NCBI GenBank assembly: GCA_035707845.1
Contig: DASSTP010000272.1
Location: 1-6,937, forward strand
Source of the DNA: CAMLHP01 sp035707845
GTDB taxonomy: Bacteria; Gemmatimonadota; Gemmatimonadetes; Gemmatimonadales; GWC2-71-9
DNA: 6,937 nt
Direction: 5' to 3'
The translations under genes and the position numbers were made by a program. Below the pieces are notes generated by a model, which was given only the letters and a program-made list of their open reading frames with translations, was not told where the DNA came from and made no database searches. Of the stretch, positions 1 to 6,937 are shown in pieces (the first letter of the stretch is position 1; each line of letters begins with the position of its first letter).

Positions 1-141
1 GGCGGTGGAATCCGCCGAGCCGTCGTTGGCTACCAGCAGCTGGTATTCGCGCGGAAATTCGGTGAACACCTGCCGGATCTTCCAGAGCAGGAGGCCCACC
101 GTCCGGGCTTCATCATGGGATGGAATGCAGACGTAGATCAT
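1..141 (-). CDS. Family 2 glycosyltransferase, N-terminal part (gene continues beyond the left edge)
   Basis: Only the first 47 residues are inside the window. They begin MIYVCIPSHDEARTVGLLL, continue through a basic, amphipathic helix, and reach VANDGSADST at about residues 38-46. This is the first beta-alpha-beta unit of a GT-A fold: the family usually has a V-hydrophobic-P-x-x-N/D-E strand, then a V-x-D-D-G-S-x-D-x-T nucleotide-sugar binding loop, here with Asn in place of the first Asp. Such enzymes transfer a sugar from a nucleotide or lipid-phosphate donor at the inner face of the membrane; the substrate cannot be told from this fragment. The ATG is secure because an in-frame TGA lies only five codons upstream. 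There is no strong Shine-Dalgarno. The gene follows the kinase gene on the same strand after 58 bases, so co-transcription is possible. Confidence 0.85.
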   Translation of the reverse strand, partial: MIYVCIPSHDEARTVGLLLWKIRQVFTEFPREYQLLVANDGSADSTA

Positions 142-169
142 GGACTCTGTCGTTCAGTCGTGAGGCTGG

Positions 170-198
170 ATGATAAGCCGGTGGGCGCCCGGCGCGAA
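170..198 (-). promoter_or_regulatory. Weak candidate promoter for the glycosyltransferase gene
   Basis: In the 58-base gap between the kinase stop and the glycosyltransferase start, the minus strand reads TATCAT at 175-170, five of six matches to the sigma-70 -10 consensus. It is preceded at 17 bases by TTCGCG at 198-193, only three of six matches to a -35. Transcription would begin about 20 bases before the ATG. The match is weak and could be chance; the gene may simply be read through from the kinase. Confidence 0.2.
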
Positions 199-199
199 G

Positions 200-2146
200 T
201 CAGGACGGCTCGGCGACGACCTGGTACGTGCCCGAATCCCGGCCGGTCGCCATGCGGGCCGCAGTGGCGAGCAGGGCACGAAGTTCCGCCAGCCCAAACG
301 GCTTGTGGAGCCAGGGGCGGTTCAGGCTTTCGAGGAACTGGAGCGTGTCCCCGCGGACGGTGTCCCCGGTCGAGAAGAAGATGCGCCGGGCCAGGTGAGG
401 CCGGGAGGCCGAAATATCCTCGAACAGTTCGCGCCCGCCCAGCCGCGGCATGCGGAGGTCGCAGATGACCAGGTCGTGGTCATCCTCGAGCGTCATGCGC
501 CGCCCCTCGGCGCCATCGGCCGCGACATCCACGTGATGGCCCCAGGCCTCCAGCGTCGCGCGCATGTAATGCAGGATGTGCGGTTCATCATCGACCACGA
601 GGACGCGAAGACTGCGCTCGAGCGGCCGGACCGGTTCGATACTGGGTTCCGCCGGCTCGGGCGATTCGCCGAATGGCAGGTAGACGGTGAACGTGGCACC
701 CTCGCCCGGCTCGGTGACGAGCGTAATGCGCCCGCCGTGCTCACGGATGATGCCCTGGCTGATGGGAAGGCCGAGGCCCGTGCCGTTGTCATCGCGCTTG
801 GTGCTGAAGAATGCATCGAAGACGTGGCGCGCCACTTCCGCGTCCATGCCAGGGCCGTCGTCGCGCACGTCGATGGCGATGCCTTCGTGGAAGCGGCGTG
901 CGGCAAGCAGGACGGTCCCGGGCCGGTTGGTGGAAGCGATGGCCTGCGCGGCATTCGTGACCAGGTTCACGAACACCTGCTGGATCCGGTTGGTATCGAG
1001 CACGATGGGTGGAAGGCCGGGCTCCACCTCGAGATGCGCCTCGACCCGGCTCGCCATCAGCGGATTGCGCAGCAGGGCCATGGTGTTGCCGAGCAGTTCG
1101 CGAATGTCGGTCGGCCCGCGCTGGTGATCCTGCTTGCGGGCAAAATTGAGGAGGTTGCGTACGATGCCCGACGCGCGTTCTGCCTCTTCCCGGATCACGG
1201 CCAGCGGTTCGCGCAAAGGCGCCGGCACATCGGGGATCTCGCCGAGGAAGTCGGAGAAACCCACGACCGAGGCGAGCGGGTTGTTGAGCTCATGCGCGAC
1301 GCCGGCAATGAGCTGCCCCATGGCAGAGAGCTTGGCACTCTGCAGCAGCTGCTCCTGCAGCCGTCGTTCCTCGGTCTGGTCCTGGAAGAGCAGCACGATG
1401 CCCACGTTTTCGCCATCGCCCACCGGGACACCACTCACCGCATACGAGCGCGACCCTGTCTGCAGCTCCACTTCCTGGCCCAGCGGGAAGGCCAGCACCC
1501 GCTCGAGGTGCTCGGCCCACTCGACCGGGACGAATCCCTTCCAGGGCCGTCCCACCAGCACCGCCGGGGGGGCGCTCACCAGGTCGGCGAAGGCACGATT
1601 GGCACGGCGTATGCTGCCCGACTGGTCCACGATGCAGATGGCCAGCGCGAGTGCATCGACGACTTCCTGCCACGACCGCCGGCCATCGTCATGGATATCC
1701 ACCAGTTTGGCGCTCTCGATGGCGACGCTGCCCTGCGCGGCGATGGCGGCGAGCAGGTCGCCGGCGATCAGGTTGAGCGGGCTCACGGGGTCGCGGACCG
1801 CCAGAAAACCACGCACCTGCCGACGCGCCAGGAGCGGGGCCAGTTTCCAATGGCCGGTCTCATCGTCGAAGGTGATGGGCATGTCGCCAGCCACCTTGGC
1901 GATGATGGAGCGGTGATCGGCGTCCGGATCGGGCCAGGTGTGCAGGGCCGCCGGGCGCGACGCGTCGTCCTGCATGATGCCCAGGACGATTTCGGCGGGG
2001 CGAAAAATGTCCCGGGTCGTGTTCATGAGGACTTCGATGACGGCATCCTGCCGCAGCAGCCCAGCGAGCTCGTGACCGAGGCTGGCGAGCCGGCGGGCAA
2101 GACCGCCGGTGTCCGTGAGCGCCTGATTCTCAGGAGACGAAGCCAT
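200..2146 (-). CDS. Hybrid histidine kinase: GAF-PAS-HisKA-HATPase-REC
   Basis: This 648-residue protein has no signal peptide or membrane segment and is probably a cytoplasmic sensor kinase. Residues about 20-150 look like a GAF-type sensor and 158-262 like a PAS domain (AICIVDQSGSIRRANRAF at 169-186). The HisKA dimerisation helix follows with H-box AHELNNP; the phosphorylated His is residue 285. The ATPase domain shows the N-box (N394/N398), DxGxG (D429-G433), the F-box DAFFSTK (444-450) and GTGLGL (455-460). A C-terminal receiver domain (about 513-632) has the acidic pair D519-D520, phospho-acceptor D563 in ICDLRMP, T593 and K615 in HKPF, so all catalytic positions are intact. There is no DNA-binding output, so the signal probably goes to a phosphotransfer protein elsewhere or feeds back on the kinase. 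I chose the ATG at 2146 because GAF-like sequence begins soon after it; an upstream ATG at 2329 would add 61 low-complexity residues that only mirror the opposite gene. The Shine-Dalgarno is weak. The signal sensed is unknown. Confidence 0.93.
   Translation of the reverse strand: MASSPENQALTDTGGLARRLASLGHELAGLLRQDAVIEVLMNTTRDIFRPAEIVLGIMQDDASRPAALHTWPDPDADHRSIIAKVAGDMPITFDDETGHWKLAPLLARRQVRGFLAVRDPVSPLNLIAGDLLAAIAAQGSVAIESAKLVDIHDDGRRSWQEVVDALALAICIVDQSGSIRRANRAFADLVSAPPAVLVGRPWKGFVPVEWAEHLERVLAFPLGQEVELQTGSRSYAVSGVPVGDGENVGIVLLFQDQTEERRLQEQLLQSAKLSAMGQLIAGVAHELNNPLASVVGFSDFLGEIPDVPAPLREPLAVIREEAERASGIVRNLLNFARKQDHQRGPTDIRELLGNTMALLRNPLMASRVEAHLEVEPGLPPIVLDTNRIQQVFVNLVTNAAQAIASTNRPGTVLLAARRFHEGIAIDVRDDGPGMDAEVARHVFDAFFSTKRDDNGTGLGLPISQGIIREHGGRITLVTEPGEGATFTVYLPFGESPEPAEPSIEPVRPLERSLRVLVVDDEPHILHYMRATLEAWGHHVDVAADGAEGRRMTLEDDHDLVICDLRMPRLGGRELFEDISASRPHLARRIFFSTGDTVRGDTLQFLESLNRPWLHKPFGLAELRALLATAARMATGRDSGTYQVVAEPS
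2132..2137 (+). promoter_or_regulatory. Shine-Dalgarno (AGGAGA) of the gene at 2145
   Basis: AGGAGA lies seven bases before the ATG at 2145. It supports that start codon and strand, and it is embedded in the first codons of the divergent kinase gene. Confidence 0.75.
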
Positions 2147-2855
2147 GATCCGTGCCGATCTGCGCAGCAGCCTGTTGCCTGGTGACCTGGATGTGATCCT
2201 GACCGCGCTGGCCGATGGCTCGAGCCAGCGTCGTGCCGAACTCGAGCGACAGCTCGCCGAGGAAGGGCCGGACGCCCTGCTCGACAGGCCCGGCCTGCTC
2301 GATCGGCTGGCGGCACTGCGCTCCGTCATGATTCCGAGCGAGCGGCTGTTTCTCTATGTGGCCATGCGTCACTACCTGCGGGCCTCCGGTCTGGATGATC
2401 GCGAGCTCGCCGATTACCTGGCGTCGCTCGTGCTCGCCTTTGGCGAGCGTGACCGGGCCGTGCGTATCGCCTGGCACGACGATCAGCAGCATGCCTTCCT
2501 CGTGGATATTCTGGCCGACCTCGAAGCCAGCGCCGGCGAGCGCCGCTTCATGGTCATGGTGCACCTGGGCAACCGGGCGCTCTGGCTCGCCGGCCTGTAC
2601 CCTGATTATATCGCCGCGCGCCGGGCTCGGCACGGTGGGCCGGATGTTTCGTTCTATGATTCGATGGGACGGCGGGGATTTGGCCTGGCGTCTGAGCATG
2701 CACTGGCGGATCGCTACGGACTGGGGGATGTGTTCCGCACCGCCGCCGAGCGCTTCGTTGCCCTGCGCGCGGCGCTGAATGGCATGAGCGACCGGTTCTT
2801 CTTTCCCGGTGCGATGACGGAGGGGCGGGTTCTGCGGGAGCTGGGCGTGCATTGA
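2145..2855 (+). CDS. Conserved-looking protein of unknown function, mostly helical
   Basis: The 236-residue product has no signal peptide, no convincing membrane helix and no cysteine. I do not recognise a named domain. It reads as an all-alpha soluble protein. Residues 1-60 are charged helices; 66-100 (RLFLYVAMRHYLRASGLDDR, then LADYLASLVLAFG) and 134-160 (RFMVMVHLGNRALWLAGLYP, then DYIAARR) look like a conserved core with many aromatics. A patch at 164-180 (GGPDVSFYDSMGRRGFG) is rich in Gly, Asp and aromatics and could be a functional loop. The C-terminal part, SDRFFFPG at 215-222, again looks constrained. The start is well supported by AGGAGA seven bases upstream. Its ATG overlaps the divergent kinase ATG, so its promoter must lie inside the kinase coding region. 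A functional tie to the kinase is possible but unproven. It ends 48 bases before the converging lipoprotein gene, with a strong hairpin between. Confidence 0.85.
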   Translation: MIRADLRSSLLPGDLDVILTALADGSSQRRAELERQLAEEGPDALLDRPGLLDRLAALRSVMIPSERLFLYVAMRHYLRASGLDDRELADYLASLVLAFGERDRAVRIAWHDDQQHAFLVDILADLEASAGERRFMVMVHLGNRALWLAGLYPDYIAARRARHGGPDVSFYDSMGRRGFGLASEHALADRYGLGDVFRTAAERFVALRAALNGMSDRFFFPGAMTEGRVLRELGVH

Positions 2856-2857
2856 AT

Positions 2858-2897
2858 GGTCGCAGGTCGCAAGTCCTGCGACTTGCGACTTGCGACC
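2858..2897. terminator. 18-bp hairpin between converging genes, probable bidirectional terminator
   Basis: Bases 2858-2875 pair with 2880-2897 around the four-base loop CTGC. All 18 positions pair if one G-T (2865/2890) is allowed as a G-U wobble. The structure starts three bases after the stop at 2853-2855 and ends seven bases before the stop of the opposing lipoprotein gene. There is no run of T after either arm, so it is not a textbook intrinsic terminator; it may block read-through or stabilise the 3' ends of both messages. Confidence 0.6.
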
Positions 2898-2903
2898 CGC
2901 GAC
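2859..2903. repeat. Inverted array of GTCGCAR heptamers
   Basis: The whole segment is made of 7-base units. Two are in one sense (GTCGCAG 2859-2865, GTCGCAA 2866-2872). A 3-base GTC follows, then four complementary units (CTGCGAC 2876-2882, TTGCGAC 2883-2889, TTGCGAC 2890-2896, CCGCGAC 2897-2903). Variation is confined to the two bases facing the next unit. This tandem-plus-inverted layout is unlike a simple terminator and suggests a dispersed intergenic element; only one copy is in this window. Confidence 0.75.
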
Positions 2904-3398
2904 CTACTTCCTCAGCGAATCGGGAAACACCGCGCAGCTGGGATCTTCATACACACTGGCGTCCGCTTCGACGCCGAGCAGTGGCGCGTTCATCGCGCCG
3001 AAATTCACGGTCCCGAGTTGTGGCGCGCCTTCGATGGGCGGCCCCTGGTAGAGCATGATGCCCTCGGGGGTGCCGGACGCCGTGACCACCAGCACACCGA
3101 AGCCGAGCACGAAATTGGCGGGCGGCTGGCCCTCGACGCCGACCAGCAGCACGGAGTCGGCCTGGGCCGAGACGCCAACCACGCTGGAGAAGGCACCGGC
3201 GGCGGCGATGCGGGCCGGCAGGCGTTCGGGAACGTTGCGGGGCGCGCGGCTCAGCGTCATCTGGGGGATAGTGAACTGGTTGAGCAGCTGGGTCGGCCCC
3301 ACCATGGCGGCGATCCCGCAGCTCGCTCCGCCCGGCTTGTTGCCGCCGCAGGCGGACGCGAGACAGAGCAGGATCAGCAGTGCCGGCAGTTTCGCCAT
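2904..3398 (-). CDS. Small secreted lipoprotein of unknown function
   Basis: The 164-residue product starts MAKLPALLILLCLASACGGN: a short basic N-terminus, a hydrophobic stretch and the lipobox-like ASAC with the lipidated cysteine at residue 17. It should be exported by Sec and anchored in a membrane by lipid. The rest is small-residue rich and looks beta-rich (SVLLVGVEGQPPANFVLGFG at 82-101, then VLVVTASGTPEGIMLY). Cys27 and Cys155 are the only other cysteines outside the signal sequence and could form a disulfide joining the two ends. The ATG is preceded by GGAGG at a five-base spacing (3404-3408), and the gene's reading frame runs open far upstream only as a shadow of the opposite genes. 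I recognise no domain. It diverges from the operon starting at 3526 and converges on the gene ending at 2855. A -10-like TTATCT lies near 3440 without a good -35. Confidence 0.82.
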   Translation of the reverse strand: MAKLPALLILLCLASACGGNKPGGASCGIAAMVGPTQLLNQFTIPQMTLSRAPRNVPERLPARIAAAGAFSSVVGVSAQADSVLLVGVEGQPPANFVLGFGVLVVTASGTPEGIMLYQGPPIEGAPQLGTVNFGAMNAPLLGVEADASVYEDPSCAVFPDSLRK

Positions 3399-3468
3399 GA
3401 TCGCCTCCGGTCGGGTGGGTGCGTGCCCTTGCCCCCAAGATAACCGGGCGACCGGGCCGATCCGTCGC

Positions 3469-3497
3469 TTGACGCCCCGTCGCGGGCCCCGTAACCT
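3469..3497 (+). promoter_or_regulatory. Sigma-70-like promoter of the 3526-6495 operon
   Basis: TTGACG (3469-3474, five of six matches to the -35 consensus) and TAACCT (3492-3497, with the key TA and final T of a -10) are separated by exactly 17 bases. Transcription would begin near 3504, about 22 bases before the GTG start at 3526. It is in the only intergenic space upstream of the three-gene plus-strand cluster, which supports the call. Confidence 0.55.
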
Positions 3498-3525
3498 TTG
3501 CCTTTCCTCCGAGAGCTGGAGCCCC

Positions 3526-4086
3526 GTGTCAGCATTTGACGGACTCAAGGCCCGCCTGGAGCGCCTTTTCGCGGAATCACCCGGTGAGCGCGGCGGCGCG
3601 CTTCGGGACGCGGTGATCGAGATGCGCACCGGGCTCGGCGTGATGCGTGATGCCCTTGCACGCACCGAGCAGGAACTTGCCTCGGAGCGGACCCAGCACG
3701 AGGATGCCGTCCGGCGCCGCGAGCTGGCGGCGGGGATCGGCGACCAGGAGACCGTGGACGTGGCGGGGCGGTTCGCCGCTCGGCACCAGGCGCGTACCGA
3801 GATGCTGGAACGAAAGCTCGCGGTCCAGCGCGACGAACTGGCGCTGGCCGAGCGCGAGCTGGACGAGATGATGACGCAGTATGGCGCCGCGGCCCGCGGG
3901 CGCAGCACCGACACACCGGAATCCATTGAGCGGGCCTGGCGCGACATCGCCGCGGCGGGCGGGAGCCGGCCTGGCGTCGATCTCGATGCCGAACTCGAAC
4001 AGGCCGCGGAAAAGCGCCGGCTGCACGAGGCCGCCGTCGAAGCCCAGCTGGCGCACCTCAAGCGCAAGCTCGGAAAGCAACCCTGA
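3526..4086 (+). CDS. Coiled-coil protein, distant PspA/IM30-like layout
   Basis: The 186-residue product lacks a signal peptide and membrane segment. It is almost entirely charged amphipathic helix. A short N-terminal helix (SAFDGLKARLERLFAESP, 2-19) is followed by a long coiled coil from about 24 to 122, a Gly/Pro-rich break (123-133 and 144-151), and a second coiled coil at 152-182. The pattern of the first coil (I31-E32-M33, then L37, R41, A44, then RRREL at 63-67 and a run of helix ending in LDEM at 112-115) recalls PspA/IM30 proteins, which bind stressed membranes, but no diagnostic motif proves it. The start is GTG with GGAG (3518-3521) four bases upstream; codons before it are shadow sequence. 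It is the first gene after a good promoter and is followed by the transporter after 27 bases, so an envelope-linked role would be plausible. A plain structural coiled coil is the alternative. Confidence 0.82.
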   Translation: MSAFDGLKARLERLFAESPGERGGALRDAVIEMRTGLGVMRDALARTEQELASERTQHEDAVRRRELAAGIGDQETVDVAGRFAARHQARTEMLERKLAVQRDELALAERELDEMMTQYGAAARGRSTDTPESIERAWRDIAAAGGSRPGVDLDAELEQAAEKRRLHEAAVEAQLAHLKRKLGKQP

Positions 4087-4100
4087 GTCATTCCCACGAC

Positions 4101-4105
4101 AGGAG
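4101..4105 (+). promoter_or_regulatory. Shine-Dalgarno (AGGAG) that fixes the TTG start of the transporter gene
   Basis: AGGAG lies eight bases before TTG at 4114. The first in-frame ATG lies inside the conserved ExxER motif of the transporter and cannot be the start, so the ribosome site decides for TTG. Confidence 0.7.
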
Positions 4106-4113
4106 CCCGCCTC

Positions 4114-5649
<1,536 letters not shown>

Positions 5650-5655
5650 GCCGCC

Positions 5656-6495
5656 ATGCGCCCGCCAATTTCATTCCTGATGCTCGCGGCAGCGACTGTC
5701 GCGAGCGTGGGATGCGGCCAGCCGGGCCAACGGCGTGCGGCCCTGGTCCCGGACACGGTGCCGCTGGTGGTTCCGCCCGATTCCGAGATTCCCGCCGGAC
5801 CTCTGGGCGCGGCCATCCGGCGCGGCCGTGCCCTGCTCGAGCACACGCGCGACAGCATGCCGGCGCACGTGGGCAACCGGCTCGCGTGCACCAGCTGTCA
5901 TCCAGCCAATGGCACCCAGGCGAATGCCATCCCCTGGGTAGGGGTGTCTGCGCGTTTTCCCCAGTACAACGCCCGCAGTGCTTCCGTCATCACCATCGAA
6001 GACCGCATCAACGGCTGTTTCCTCCGGTCCATGAACGGCACGGCCCCGCCAGCGGGAAGCCAGGACGTGAAGGACATGGTGGCGTACTTTGCCTGGCTCT
6101 CGCGAGGCGTGCCGCAGGGCGCGCGCGTGGAAGGGCAGGGCCTGCCGAAGTTTGCCCTGCTGCATGGAGACACGGTGGCCGGGCGCGCCCTGTATGCCTC
6201 GGAGTGCGCGCGCTGCCACAATGCGGATGGATCGGGTGGGGTGGGGCCTGCGCTCTGGGGCAACGGGAGCTACAACATCGGCGCGGGGATGGCCCGCCTC
6301 CGCACCGCCGGGTCATTCATCCGGCACAACATGCCGTTCGACAAGCCGGGAACCCTGACGGACGAGCAGGCCGTCAACCTTGCTGCCTTCATCAATGCCC
6401 AGCCGCGTCCCGACCTCGCGGGCAAGGAACACGACTGGCCCAACGGCGATGCGCCGCCTGATGCGGCGTATGAGACGCTGGGCGCGAAGCGCTAG
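5656..6495 (+). CDS. tsdA: Diheme cytochrome c of the TsdA type (thiosulfate dehydrogenase / tetrathionate reductase-like)
   Basis: The 279-residue product has an export signal ending SVGC, so Cys20 may be lipidated, although Ser at -3 is not ideal for a lipobox. Two heme c sites follow: CTSCH at 78-82 and CARCH at 184-188. Between them is RINGCFLRSMNG, residues 117-128; in TsdA enzymes the cysteine of this motif (Cys121 here) is the unusual distal ligand of the catalytic heme. The surrounding WVGVSARFPQYNARS (94-108) also matches the family. Met226 in HNMPF is the likely distal ligand of heme 2. TsdA couples two thiosulfate to tetrathionate outside the cytoplasmic membrane, in either direction depending on the enzyme. 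No tsdB electron acceptor is next to it. The ATG begins six bases after the transporter stop with only a weak Shine-Dalgarno, suggesting translational coupling. A related diheme cytochrome with another substrate remains possible, so the symbol is provisional. Confidence 0.85.
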   Translation: MRPPISFLMLAAATVASVGCGQPGQRRAALVPDTVPLVVPPDSEIPAGPLGAAIRRGRALLEHTRDSMPAHVGNRLACTSCHPANGTQANAIPWVGVSARFPQYNARSASVITIEDRINGCFLRSMNGTAPPAGSQDVKDMVAYFAWLSRGVPQGARVEGQGLPKFALLHGDTVAGRALYASECARCHNADGSGGVGPALWGNGSYNIGAGMARLRTAGSFIRHNMPFDKPGTLTDEQAVNLAAFINAQPRPDLAGKEHDWPNGDAPPDAAYETLGAKR

Positions 6496-6528
6496 GCGAC
6501 AGTATCCTCGCACAGCGCACAGGGGCTT

Positions 6529-6937
6529 CTAGAACACCACCTCCACACCCAACCGCACCAGCCTGGGCGGCCCGTAGGCAAAGAGCGGCTGCAGGAAATC
6601 GGCGGCCGCGGCCTGGTACATCGGCAGCAGCTCGCTCTGTCCCGCCACATAACCGTCGTGATTGAGGTCCGCCTCCGCCCGGTACCGCTCCGATTCGTAC
6701 GGGATGGGATCCGGGTTGGCGGTGTAGGCCTGCATCGCCATGGACTCGATTACCTCAGCGGGTGCATCCGGCGTTCCGGTGTCGCGCCGCACGGCCACCA
6801 CGTTACGGCGATTGAGGATGTTCCGCACGTCCAGGTAAATCCCACCGAGCACTCCTCCCAGTCGCAACGGCCGGCGCAGGAGCAGGTCGAAGGTGGTCGT
6901 GAACGGCAGGCGGGCTTCGTTGGGCACGGCGTTCATG
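6529..6937 (-). CDS. TonB-dependent receptor, C-terminal end (gene continues beyond the right edge)
   Basis: The last 135 or so residues of an outer-membrane beta-barrel protein are in the window. They contain paired amphipathic strands (LPFTTTFDLLLRRPLR, then GGIYLDVRNILNRRN), where LDVRNILNRRN corresponds to the usual xxNLFNxxN segment near the end of TonB-dependent receptors. They finish with the strand RLVRLGVEVVF, whose terminal Phe is the signal used for outer-membrane insertion by the BAM complex. The in-frame Met at the right edge is almost certainly internal, since these proteins usually exceed 700 residues. Just before the last strand is an insert with DLNHDGYV (residues 90-97 counted from that Met), which resembles a calcium-binding loop. 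The transported substrate cannot be inferred. The gene converges on the cytochrome gene; the 33 bases between the stops hold no strong hairpin. Confidence 0.85.
   Translation of the reverse strand, partial: MNAVPNEARLPFTTTFDLLLRRPLRLGGVLGGIYLDVRNILNRRNVVAVRRDTGTPDAPAEVIESMAMQAYTANPDPIPYESERYRAEADLNHDGYVAGQSELLPMYQAAAADFLQPLFAYGPPRLVRLGVEVVF

Noticed and set aside
177..193. Small inverted repeat GCCGG...CCGGC after the kinase stop as a terminator
   Set aside because: Only five base pairs and no T-run; likely chance in GC-rich sequence.
170..2185. A 671-codon open frame on the plus strand across the kinase gene
   Set aside because: It is antisense to a kinase with every catalytic motif intact; its product has no recognisable domain. 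Long antisense frames are expected where third positions are mostly G or C.
2147..2329. N-terminal extension of the kinase to an upstream ATG
   Set aside because: The extra 61 residues are Ser/Arg-rich low complexity, and they would cover a quarter of the divergent gene; GAF-like sequence starts only after 2146.
2130..2852. A 240-codon minus-strand frame exactly opposite the unknown gene
   Set aside because: No Shine-Dalgarno or domain supports it, and the plus frame has a good ribosome site and a protein-like hydrophobic pattern.
3437..3466. Promoter for the lipoprotein gene on the minus strand
   Set aside because: TTATCT resembles a -10 but no acceptable -35 lies at 16-18 bases; mentioned only in the gene entry.
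6496..6528. Terminator between the cytochrome and receptor genes
   Set aside because: The 33 bases contain only a four-base GCGA/TCGC pairing, too weak to call.

Overview
The window is high-GC bacterial DNA packed with genes. It has seven protein-coding genes; five are complete and two are cut by the window edges. The style fits Gemmatimonadota: a TonB-dependent-receptor C-terminus with a DVRN-type barrel strand, a hybrid kinase with a HELNNP H-box, a POT transporter, small lipoproteins and a high-GC codon pattern. That assignment is an impression from family style, since no rRNA or marker gene is present. I see no tRNA, rRNA, CRISPR array, insertion sequence or phage gene.

Left part, minus strand (1-2146): a hybrid histidine kinase (GAF, PAS, HisKA, HATPase, REC) runs leftward into the N-terminus of a family 2 glycosyltransferase that leaves the window. 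They may be co-transcribed, although a weak promoter-like pair lies in the 58-base gap between them. The kinase start codon overlaps, head to head, the start codon of a rightward gene of unknown function (2145-2855). Both starts sit in a single CATG.

Middle (2856-3525): the unknown gene converges on a small minus-strand lipoprotein gene (2904-3398). The 48 bases between their stops are almost wholly made of inverted heptamers (GTCGCAR and its complement) that fold into an 18-bp hairpin, probably a bidirectional terminator and possibly a dispersed repeat. The lipoprotein gene diverges from the next operon across 127 bases that hold a good sigma-70-like promoter (TTGACG, 17 bases, TAACCT) pointing right.

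Right part, plus strand (3526-6495): three close genes with gaps of 27 and 6 bases look like one operon. They encode a 186-residue coiled-coil protein with a distant PspA/IM30-like layout, a 511-residue proton-coupled oligopeptide transporter of the POT/PTR2 family starting at TTG, and a diheme cytochrome c of the TsdA (thiosulfate dehydrogenase/tetrathionate reductase) type with both heme motifs and the family's active-site cysteine. Facing them at the right edge is the C-terminal end of a TonB-dependent receptor (6529-6937, minus strand).

I found no clearly new multi-gene system. The points most worth a second look are the heptamer hairpin, the TsdA-like cytochrome coupled to a peptide transporter, the shared CATG start, the PspA-like coiled coil and a calcium-loop-like motif in the receptor.
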